DNA of 64,000 bases. It comes from JAGQPD01 sp020426865. Its GTDB lineage: Bacteria > Planctomycetota > Planctomycetia > Pirellulales > Pirellulaceae. The stretch spans positions 930,001 to 994,000 of the forward strand of contig JAWKTN010000001.1 in the NCBI GenBank assembly GCA_041399065.1, written 5' to 3'. Position numbers and translations under genes: made by a program. Below, in pieces: positions 61,501 to 64,000 of the stretch. How positions within the stretch are numbered: the first letter of the stretch is position 1; each line of letters opens with the position of its first letter. The notes beneath the pieces are model-generated. The model was not told the origin of the DNA. It saw nothing but the letters and a program-made list of their open reading frames with translations, and made no database searches.

Positions 61501-64000
61501 GCAGTAACCCCGTTGGCACCCTTGCGTCCGCGGATGGAGGCGCGCGTTCTGGTGCTGACGACGTTCGCACCCAGGCTTACCGCGGCCGCGTTCGCAGTGG
61601 CCGCAGTTCCGCTGAAGTTGAGCGAAAAGGCGCCGGCCAAACCGATAATGATGCTGCCGGTAGTCGCGTCGACGACGACACCGCCCGCCGCGTTCACTTC
61701 CGAGTCTTGAATGTAGGCAAGCGTCCCGCCGTCCCGCAGGTCGTTGCTGATCACATTGATGCCGACGCCGAACCCGACCGACGTGCTGCTCGTCGCTTGG
61801 GCGTTGGGCGCTGCCAAAGCGTCGGCTAGCGAGCCGCCCAGCGCCAGAATCCCAGCCGTATTGTTGGCATGGATGTTTACGTCGCCCGTGGCCTCGACAA
61901 CCGTATCGTCGACGTAGGCAAACGTGTTCAGTGAGATGACGTTGACGACGATCGCCCCGGCCGCCGACAACTTGCCGCTCGCGGCGGAACCACTGAGCGC
62001 CGCCCCAATAACAACCCCAGTGGCATCCGCGTCGACCAGAACGTCACCAACGTCGACTACCGAATTGCTGATGTAGGCTTCCGTGCGGTTAACCATCACG
62101 TTGACGGCCAACGAACCCGCGATGCCGGCCGATCCGCCGCCGGCGCGGTGGTCGACCGTGGCGAACACCACGGCGCCGGCCCCCATGTAGATCGCGGTGT
62201 CGTTGATGGCGTCCACCGAGAGGTCGCCTGACGTGATGACCGCATCCTCGACATAGGCTCGGGTGATGTCGCGCTGCACGTTGACGGCGACGGCTCCCGA
62301 TACGTTGTAGCCACCACGGAGATTTTCTGCCGGACTGTCGGTAGTCGTGAATGATGACCAGCCTGCGCCCGTGAACGCATTCGTCTTGTTGGGAGTGGCA
62401 ATCGTCCCGGCCACCGTGACAGAGATGATCTGGCCGGTGTTGGCCGACGCGACACCGATCCCGCCTTGCGCATCGATCTCGGCGACGTTCGCCGATGACG
62501 CTTCCGCAAATCGATGTTGCTCGCCCGTCGCCACGGTCGGGTCCAAATCGATCGGCGTCAGGTTGTTCGCATCTACGGCAAGCTGAATCCGCTGCGAGTC
62601 GACGACGATTACGGTGTAGACATTGCCATCGGTCAAGCCGCCGATGCTTACTCCAGCTCCGGCGTCGTAGAGCAAACGCTGACCGTCGACCAGACCGTGA
62701 AGCCTGCCGTAGTTAATCGTGTCCGAGAAACCGTCGACGGGCGCAATCGGACGCAACACCGCTGCGATCGCATGGCCGCCGCCCGTGGCACCGCTGGCGT
62801 CCAGGTTAAGTACTTGGGGCTCGCTGGTATTCGCCAAGGCTTGTGACTGCGTTTCCGCGAGCTGAATCTTCGTCGTGCTGCCGCTTACAAGCTTGACATA
62901 GTAGACTTGCCCTTCGTTGATCCCAGAAATCGGATTGCCCTGGCCCGACGTGTAGGTGACCGCGTGCCCGGCCGAGAAGTTGTGGTCGTAACCCAGGTCG
63001 ATTGTGTCGTTGTTTTCATCCGAGTCGGCGTCGGAGAGCGCGCCGGAAGGATCGAAGCTCTTGCCGAAGCCGTGCGCGGTCTGCGTCGTCACGCTCGGGT
63101 CCATCGTCAGTCGCAATGCGTGCGAAGTGCCGCTGGCGGACGACGCGTCGATGGCCAGGCGAGCGTCGCGCTGAATGAAGTGGCTCGACGTTGACAGCTC
63201 TCCACCGCTCAAGTCCTCTCGCACCGACAGATTGATAAACGTGCCAAAGTCACCCGGCGTGGCACTGTTCGTCAGCTCGACAAGATCGCCATTGTCGTCT
63301 TGCAGTTGAAATTTGGTTTCGGTCTGGTCCAGCGCGGTCGTATTAGGATCGAGTAGCCGCACGGTGTAGGTGCTGCCGTCGACAAGCCCGATGTTGGCGC
63401 TGCCATCACTGAGATAGATAACTCGGTCGCCATTTTGATATCCGTGGCTCGTGTAGACCTCGAACGTGTCGAATTTCAAGGGGTCCGCCGCGTCACCATT
63501 GTCGATCAGTGCCGATGTGTCGAAGTAGCGTTCCCGCCCCGCGTTCGCTTCACCTTCCGAAGCAGCCAGCGCGATTACATTCTCGTCGATCACAATGGCG
63601 TAGTAACGCTGGCCGTCGACCAGATTGCCGAGCACATCGCCGTCGGTTCCGTAGCGGACCGGATCGCCGGTCTCCAGGTCGTGTTGGTAACCCAGCGATA
63701 TGGCGTTAAGCGTCCGCGTGCCGCCAGTCGTCTTATCATTCAGCGTGAATCCGGGCTGCAGCGAATGCGCGATGCCGGTGGCGGCGGTGGCGTCCAGCGC
63801 GATGGGCTGCGAGTTTGACGGTCCCGCCAACAACTGAATGGCTTTCGTGTCGTCATTGACAAGACGGACGTAATAGGTTTGGCCATCGATTAGACCACCC
63901 ACTGCCGCGCCGCCGCCGGATTGATAGCGCAGCGGCCGTCCCTCGCTGAGACCATGCTCATAGCCGAAGTAGATGCGATCCTGGAAGATGTCGATCGACG
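43596..64000 (-). CDS. Giant extracellular repeat adhesin (partial, N-terminus beyond window)
   Basis: The frame is open through base 64000 (reading IFQDRIYFGYEHGLSEGR at the edge), giving more than 6,800 residues; the GTG at 63902 is only internal. In order from the N-side: repeated GLxDGQxYYV modules (about 64000-62530); a long right-handed beta-helix-like region with AYIxxSxV repeats (62330-57300); beta-rich DDT/GGxGxDxI motifs like RTX proteins (56000-54300); LamG- or jelly-roll-like domains (54000-52000); a glycine-rich stretch (51899-50705); a propeller-like part with ALSATRDALVVMDG (49900-48700); PKD-type domains with NWGDGT and VDWGDGS (47400-45300); cadherin-like repeats (45290-44300); and a dockerin-like pair, DVNGDRSVDAPDYSAF and DFNSDGRIDAPDYSAL (43985-43810). 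The last about 80 residues are basic. It resembles planctomycete LEPR-XLL-type giants, but that N-terminal signature is outside the window. Probable role: surface attachment or matrix. Confidence 0.93.
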   Translation of the reverse strand, partial: SIDIFQDRIYFGYEHGLSEGRPLRYQSGGGAAVGGLIDGQTYYVRLVNDDTKAIQLLAGPSNSQPIALDATAATGIAHSLQPGFTLNDKTTGGTRTLNAISLGYQHDLETGDPVRYGTDGDVLGNLVDGQRYYAIVIDENVIALAASEGEANAGRERYFDTSALIDNGDAADPLKFDTFEVYTSHGYQNGDRVIYLSDGSANIGLVDGSTYTVRLLDPNTTALDQTETKFQLQDDNGDLVELTNSATPGDFGTFINLSVREDLSGGELSTSSHFIQRDARLAIDASSASGTSHALRLTMDPSVTTQTAHGFGKSFDPSGALSDADSDENNDTIDLGYDHNFSAGHAVTYTSGQGNPISGINEGQVYYVKLVSGSTTKIQLAETQSQALANTSEPQVLNLDASGATGGGHAIAAVLRPIAPVDGFSDTINYGRLHGLVDGQRLLYDAGAGVSIGGLTDGNVYTVIVVDSQRIQLAVDANNLTPIDLDPTVATGEQHRFAEASSANVAEIDAQGGIGVASANTGQIISVTVAGTIATPNKTNAFTGAGWSSFTTTDSPAENLRGGYNVSGAVAVNVQRDITRAYVEDAVITSGDLSVDAINDTAIYMGAGAVVFATVDHRAGGGSAGIAGSLAVNVMVNRTEAYISNSVVDVGDVLVDADATGVVIGAALSGSAASGKLSAAGAIVVNVISLNTFAYVDDTVVEATGDVNIHANNTAGILALGGSLADALAAPNAQATSSTSVGFGVGINVISNDLRDGGTLAYIQDSEVNAAGGVVVDATTGSIIIGLAGAFSLNFSGTAATANAAAVSLGANVVSTRTRASIRGRKGANGVTADDDATISADDRSVVVALGGAAAFTRNAGGAANAVGIGLAFNAIVTDIRADVSDTNVNAGSVTVDAASDGDIVSLGVGAAGGGDFAVGGQITVNWTNQNVQAYIDNATVTTNAAGGDVALRANSESTIRSLSGGAAIAFEDGGDAIGAALAFSIINDATSAYIEDSTVTAGDGDVTLDATSTGTIETISVGAAIGTQNAIGGSVSTAVLTNETRAYINNSTVDADRNVLVRADQDGTINSIAGAVGIGTKALGVGLSLSVNVVDNTTIAYVDDSTIHARANDNDSVSIPAWDNRGEESPESIAGLAVVASTSETLNLISVAAGFGKEGADAANLTPTVLSDTTYAYIEDSDVNEASDSGGDVIVRSHQNTDFLTFVGAAAITGVGSQSIGIAANGLFVANDTQAWIADHDTSDATGNGRQKIHAGGDVEVSSNSSADTDSFIVGIGLGFSEKSFSGAGSIDFVLFDNTNRATVSDIDIDAQGDITVHALDFNGFSRTAGSAVVGGASLGGTVIVIVNNNVAEAIMADTHSNAGGTTAVHADSIVDSDSVGLSGAVGLAGAFDGVFTFYVSRTDTRAIIEGGTRQARVNQDVSFAGNGQSVSVKATDDVDLNIVEGGLVAGLAGGVGGNVLWLDVQNTVDAHIGSIAAVAATDDIEVVANSVKDLGTAAGGLSFGAGVGFAGTFIMTTIGSGTSSASISADVDDDVFVAINGALDATNELTGSAPGHSPVKVRTRMADTNPLLIRPGTVDRSIQDVGAFIGEFAVISAGGDLNVSANEQVLYNSSAGSISLAGANSFGASVSILRVATETEAFIDDDAEIAVAGSVAVNAVADEVADLDAVAGAGSLTFALGAQYSEVDIDSSQTASIEGDVQVVLATGVTVNAEHIRDVEVIGQAAGIGVWAAAGLSGSTVDLGGSVQAQVNGSLLGEVDNAGNVTGTVGGLDVTARSTVEQARSKAPALAGGLSGALAGALANTTIDTEVQARIGNTSRIYADRDVSVAATTDQSAKATAEGANGALGVTIGLSGATATLESNVDTIIGDGAIIWADNVSINALHNITKSDGTSSTGSAIAEATSSGGSVLLGVQGSWAKAEPQAEVTTTIGDVSIVANSGNVAIQSQSHNAGSSHARGDSFSIIGVGIQRADVDIDTNSQLDVESGAEIISKTGDVSLLAESMESASTTVRSGSGGLIGISEAFSTIDSTHNTSVNVGDGASIEAFDTASVLSNFSTTTNIDSDAISNSGVAVPTAKANVKFRGRGTDQATIKTSIGSASLQGQVVNVGAAISSIDAVANANSEASAGFADSDAVAEINIKADADVLVGDGAKLDGAESVNLTAQHTNIKADADAVGSTITERRGSLLGDPDANASVTLDMASIVTAAAGSEIKALFLNVSALTDANLSDVDASADEKGAGAGSGTETESLQVDRVIDFNSDISMLIAPDPFLIIDADGNVQQQGITFTDNGTQILVNSLINQGGLGGEINLTVNKSDRDSEMTNPRVIAGNPTVTFQTSFDEVTIINESPRDLIVFNIDVDNETATAGDLINIQEDPTTNTLNAGSIGIGTSTDITIENSQLVGLAGFIDNAQGSTSITANSDGILTAARFYFDDGEAANLDAGIVSPTTIAAFASAGITLSNPTATVRTVGSRWTIKADSGEYEVEKQGLLAVYSSLSSASPRAIRTNELSLSAETEIGRENYGIQVLAGSNGSVLLSGNSGNRVSVEVYGGDLQVDTVNSSGAVRLFAEGSILDAGQNDATNIIAGTLTLHATPNSSVSATATDRTIGTLADPLEIAVADSFTAIAGGHVALTETSGSMNPREVESALGDVVLTVNDADDFGQDIVLSDASSVIAAGSITLNLGDDLDSFGLLRAGGAVNVNADQAGLDVGTGANLNFDGQLQAGTSVDVTTGPDNDTINFRRLDSAVPVSISTEAGADEINIGSSAGLLTPVRGTFTIDAGEEADVTADLLVVDQINLNDSGRSANEPQSVRNQAPTLAGFDADLVYDSRTIHYANAEEVFLGLGAGKDEIEVPYTDVETELTIDLGQGDDTVAVGQDVVSGNVTVGQTLSQIFGKVNFEGGSGGNDELRISNSADITGRTGVLGQTNLAGLGMAGGADGGVGFGGFEDISLTLGSEDDQLHVTGTLSPVSVAMGEGHDELVISGDFFRFKELLHVSGTTLGDTVTNTDTDTLSLNIPESSFFEMDANTLRSLTAISGTVAIRDVVAYEQISHIVGQLSGGADTVIIKDVGATLSLNTGGGADSVTAHDFSFPSSVNLGADSAEDQLTLFGTSANLTVVGDTDGIDTLTVDRSATTDPVTRGRIDDSSSGVLSGVTDGDVTFDRIAQFNLLLGTGNDQFIVDAGPGLSGTNLLIDGGLSDDVIDIVTLSDETAINGGDDQDTVNIFIDSFPTSNQFTDLGLTVETLAIHNSDTILSTQWRLVDASLTAANAAAPGVEPVTVIDDILQIDRINFFAGTGTNSLEVGTETVNDVVGVVDDDGVIEARSTIEFDSLAATQSSYSDSGYDFTSTGSFINSSGALGVTSDGTTIQLAASDGGTFDLRRLTIVDTRTGPVSLTVTGTSALTGGGTISETANYVADGSSEVDLTFGDLVDVTDISWSMDAAQTIDDVVASRALTGHGRVDLNFGNIVLEPGTSVTRSQPQTTIDFSLPLVDAFTYEEDAFVVSGDTELVKDATIGPALRGLNDGTTFTLAQQDGSAFAVYSMDFAATSLDSSNQQPVVTFTATLLTGEEVSFSVTVNPDDGMTTFASSFTALGSLVSSLTWTADSNVLFDKIVAVGRVRSVMTFDDISRLSADARNFDEAGYNINAPNQMGNAFGAVLFAANETLTITASDGRPFSLESIDLNHVNQVGTVAIDFRGVTSDGLTIVERINFAGSTGFHTVGFSTLQDLQSVSFRTTTIFGLRADNVVASQGLPQDTVASVMPMPVAPAPDINSLSPQAIVFNTSSLNDADTGNDTPTISIDGAAVTTFNGTPFVVEFLDAGENVVTPVAGQQYIARFTFLGDLVIPNGSSVTAVGDHALSIQVENNATIGDNVTFDMSGSSAEVVDVVVNFESLAATNQTSYSENGVEFTTTGSFSGSGGALTVSADDTDVTYRYDDGGLIDLFAITITDSRTGDFNLVVAGTRTDGSTVAESIDYTSDGTAQLLELKDVSGRPSMVDLASVTVSLDTAVHVESIVVDRALQAGAGKAGGGDGGTGGVGGVGADGSQGLNGGDGGSGGDGGAAFGDATSFLSSFPGLDGGDGGDGGSPNSANDGTDGSDGTAGTAGFNGGTGGAAGQNDAAAGSGAGGDGGVRPLSSGGNGGDGGVSGDRAADPDPGDPGIAGDAFQSGTDAEDGSIGAAALGGNNVGTGTTISAGGGGGGGGGGGGGGGGAGGNAGGGGGGGGGGGADIRQNSAKAGGGGGAGGGGGGGGNGGSGGDGAEGGTGGGGGGAFEIIVKGILQIGAADFDSSGGDAHAGEGGAAGLGGVGGGSGGTAGTPGIGGLNGSATPTGGDNGKDADDGDDATDVGSDGTNRRGTFDGRGGGRGRGADGGAGGLGGDGGVSEDNQGGAGGDGADGGAGGNGGDGGVGGKSGAGGGGAGGTVKLVGSSLVLSANGSQNAVDLFVAGGRGSENSVTIDEGQDGRILIGDNDDSNELQNTQTDINSAAVQEIAGPKAVNPFLHGDLGLGQATPYIPNLIGGSQIYGFLDGASIDHIDFNPQSADRDAPASNSLVAVMRLPDGLAEIGLGSHPSAINFPGYDWIVVVNLTSFNLAIPRIGIGVHSSGATMQATLSQLAFDDIDLSTPGPVTLTALNAGQVWVTLIPNGGQTQTVRVNASIAGDDSAGGALTNLEAVELGSSGENQVAYITANAPVLQSVGIATASESFSGFKEIVTGVAGEIYALSATRDALVVMDGTDFRVLQVIENNFDGVGNFENVSDLSASQDGQFVRVRSGVDGVVTLARDAVTGDLAFLQSERLDAGETPFSEAVDATLMDLVFDDVNGTAVAHFALQNRVFGQTVERLKLYTVDPTTGVLTAVPDVPDAQNSHEGEIDLPVGGTFVGISYGGGFVYALSELAGDYVLRGLSATSVGFASGGPIESDDVAFGFRGADHLMATNDFVHLLSESGNFVTTLEQNGIGFDFIQKVQNGARGVTGLIAPVALAESADASFAFVTGRDADNVVVIRLDGSGAMAQRLRNNSAGITGLVAPVSITRGTSGGSIVVATLGDGNTRGGLVSLDSLSELGNATVLRSGDLLTVDQMFVLPDSFGETESVITSWRFAPQESSVADAFPAKAIPLILERDVATDTWTITGVGRTRVIDAGFGEEQRFDFDLQSGSPITTGRYFGWYSTGVDPGQPQPLRGTIDYDTGAGSTTFALDLSTGSFVVDCQTDLDACDSTFTNSTVLDRTYSIQASFNVIGAADAVRAQFINIASVTASTAGGVDRITVAASPGPDVTSLSIATGDTDDKVLVYDLSSTTQIDLGAGDDEVTISPISGDTLSLNVNGDSGADRFDLVNLGAATTTVLNGGDDDDLFLVAGDKLVAGTTTTIDGGNPIDRSSGNGDKLIFNPGDPTVTVDPADGPRDGQIGIAGGTFGVVDFSDIEDVVIESGPRIDISNTVSSLNEGEDLMLSVTIANIPQNAGVTEVTWSIGGAAVNNAGSTTLDLSWAELALFGVNDGDDTYPILVSATNGSDITTTEQILLQILDVPPTVELTGDSTVRVGHPLAIGFTADDPGDDQIESWVINWGDGTISRPGSGVTTASHVYDAPGQFTISVNVIDDESTPNVVLDTPVTLTVTAFVDHTNVTTGVYSIKEGESLQLDGSVIGDFQSVAWDLNGDGVFGDATDLDAVLDWDNDLRALGIDGSSHADISIALRATYANGDTATRTGTLSIVNVAPTGVLSTDVPASGIDEGVGSGGIYQVLFSSVNEPASGDTLTYSFDFGDDGTFDVVDSASSGAQIPASWTGGGLLEDGLVTVRGVVEDQDGGRSEYTTTFQVNDVAPTVTLDGATVATEGSSYTLTINFDDPGTNDGDIKFFINWGDGSAEEEFAPASQVSPAMISHVFVDNNPAGVTTISVRAEDDKGTHSAVTKDITVANVAPTISNPTAVNASGAGGVIEGDTVSLTGDITDPGVLDSFTLDVDWGDGSSDHGLSLVARSTDFDVVHRYIDDGIYTITATLTDDDGDSHAQVTTVAVVNGAPQLTFSVSPIAAEEGQAIAVAGTISDTGVNDTHTVDVDWGDGTVERVTLVGRTFSKTRIYSDDTPSATASDDYAITVTVVDTADATSTDSDTQNVSVLNVEPTILTVETDAQTIATSAVVGETVTLTATFVDPAGAADSFTAQITWGDGNTSSAGGTYDAVTGIGSITATHAYSAEGIFDISVEVADDDTGTSSSRSALALVGPFTNTTPVVDDQSFTVAENSAIGTVIGTIDASDDGALTYALTNLPRLLTLTGTSAGPVNGQWSEDVTLSIAINGGTTSPTTTATIDLLLSDADRANNTSLSDLVDDLNTRFAAAGLAGLLVATTGTDVNGNTIGDKLSIGAVGNSVQRLEIAGGAAIGFEAVQNASIPNLVTPAEFTIDPSTGVIAVAADLLDAETRQSYTLLATVTDFWGASDTAIITINIENVNEFAPTLTLSSTVFAIDAFSPDGTVIDTAEATDHDFGDVVTFSLDPASPFAIDPVTGVLTVVDSSALDADAIDLFTLDVIATDQGGLKDVRSVTITLNDSTLADPAVEGVLIDDGTLQRSMIRSLIVTFNGNVSLSGDAFSVRSNAGTVFAPNVESSLNNGMRIATLTFDSTSGPDVVGGSLPDGDYALTIHANAVTIGSTAMAEDYVVQFHRYFGDVNGDRSVDAPDYSAFVAAYRTTELDLDYESTFDFNSDGRIDAPDYSALVSRYRTTLGTTVTTSIAPTSAEGSTLVTDQELTSAHIDRDRRARHRSSIDRRHAVDKVFGDDTFVKLVRTSGIYDI
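43810..43985 (-). other. Dockerin-like calcium-binding pair of the giant protein
   Basis: Two loops, DVNGDRSVDAPDYSAFVAAY and DFNSDGRIDAPDYSALVSRY, have D at positions 1, 3, 5 and 9 (Asn/Ser variants at 3). They follow a beta-sandwich ending VVQFHRYFG. The module is shared in type, not in close sequence, with the dockerins at 7057 and 42717. Confidence 0.8.
50705..51899 (-). repeat. Glycine-rich (GGxGG) segment with poly-Gly core
   Basis: About 398 residues dominated by GGDGG, GGAGG and GGVGG, with a core of long pure Gly runs (about 51151-51392) interrupted by ADIRQNSAK and GILQIGAADFDSSGGD. On DNA it is a dense ccgccg/gccacc low-complexity tract. It joins beta-rich domains on both sides. 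Flexible spring or polyglycine-helix packing would fit, as in silk-like or PE-PGRS proteins. Confidence 0.9.
57300..62330 (-). repeat. Beta-helix-like tandem repeats of the giant adhesin
   Basis: Units of roughly 60-80 residues repeat the pattern AYIDNSTVDADRNVLVRADQ, then a small-residue turn (AIGxGxxxxGxxxxxVNxxxN). I see about twelve to fifteen repetitions with varied spacing. The pattern fits filamentous haemagglutinin-type folding, with each unit forming coils. Later units (57300-58400) are more diverged. Confidence 0.8.
62530..64000 (-). repeat. GLxDGQxYYV modules of the giant adhesin
   Basis: At least five copies of a domain with YxHxLxxGDPVxY, then GLxDGQxYYVxxVDxxTIxLA, then LDxxxATGxxHxL: around 63880, 63620, 63370, 62910 and 62640. 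The spacing is irregular (about 260-460 bp), and the array runs off the right edge. These are beta-rich modules known from large surface proteins of Planctomycetes and cyanobacteria. Confidence 0.8.

Noticed and set aside
1..64000. CRISPR array
   Set aside because: The only regular repeats are the 267-bp coding units, a 21-bp doublet and adhesin modules; none shows short repeats with unique spacers.

Overview
The window looks like a chromosomal segment of a planctomycete, most likely of the Pirellulales type. Evidence: many secreted proteins end in a PEP-CTERM (exosortase) sorting tail; dockerin-like calcium-binding modules recur; there is a prepilin-like DUF1559 protein with an H-X9-D motif; two serine/threonine kinases are fused to WD40 propellers and neighbour ECF sigma factors carrying the DPSD(L/V)VQE motif; and one extracellular protein exceeds 6,800 residues. 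This is inference from protein content; no rRNA is present.

Layout. (1) 1-8639, minus strand: six consecutive genes for exported proteins: an alpha/beta hydrolase with dockerin, an SGNH/GDSL esterase, two TolB-like (PD40) propellers, an SMP-30-like propeller and a pentapeptide-repeat protein cut by the left edge. The first five end in PEP-CTERM tails. (2) 8721-20920: a signalling and surface region with two PEP-CTERM genes of doubtful N-terminus, an ECF sigma factor followed by a DUF1559 gene, and two kinase-WD40 genes diverging from a shared gene-poor gap; the second overlaps its own ECF sigma gene by ATGA. (3) 21440-29405: tRNA-Ala and tRNA-Ile, two unfamiliar membrane proteins, a thioredoxin-fold protein with calcium-loop-like repeats, a BON-domain protein, a lipoprotein and a PAP2 phosphatase. 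(4) 29605-36172: a compact operon of a TPR protein, ExbB/TolQ, ExbD/TolR and a TonB-like N-terminus joined to a squalene-cyclase-like alpha-barrel. This is the most system-like locus in the window. (5) 36206-39916: a lipoprotein, a membrane protein with a leucine-rich tail, two adjacent TatA-family genes and tRNA-Val. (6) 39917-41795: a decayed stretch holding a glycosyltransferase fragment and a broken REP-type (Y1) transposase. (7) 41823-64000, minus strand: a giant repeat adhesin open at the right edge, followed by two paralogous cohesin-like secreted proteins.

How it fits together: the dominant theme is the cell envelope. Many products are exported and probably anchored by an exosortase or by dockerin-type contacts, the ExbB/ExbD locus would supply proton-motive-force-driven work across the envelope, the kinase/ECF pairs probably connect external signals to transcription, and the Tat-family proteins would serve folded export. 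No exosortase gene, TatC gene or cohesin partner with a sure assignment is in the window. Start sites were moved downstream of the longest reading frame where a Shine-Dalgarno sequence or signal peptide argued for it.
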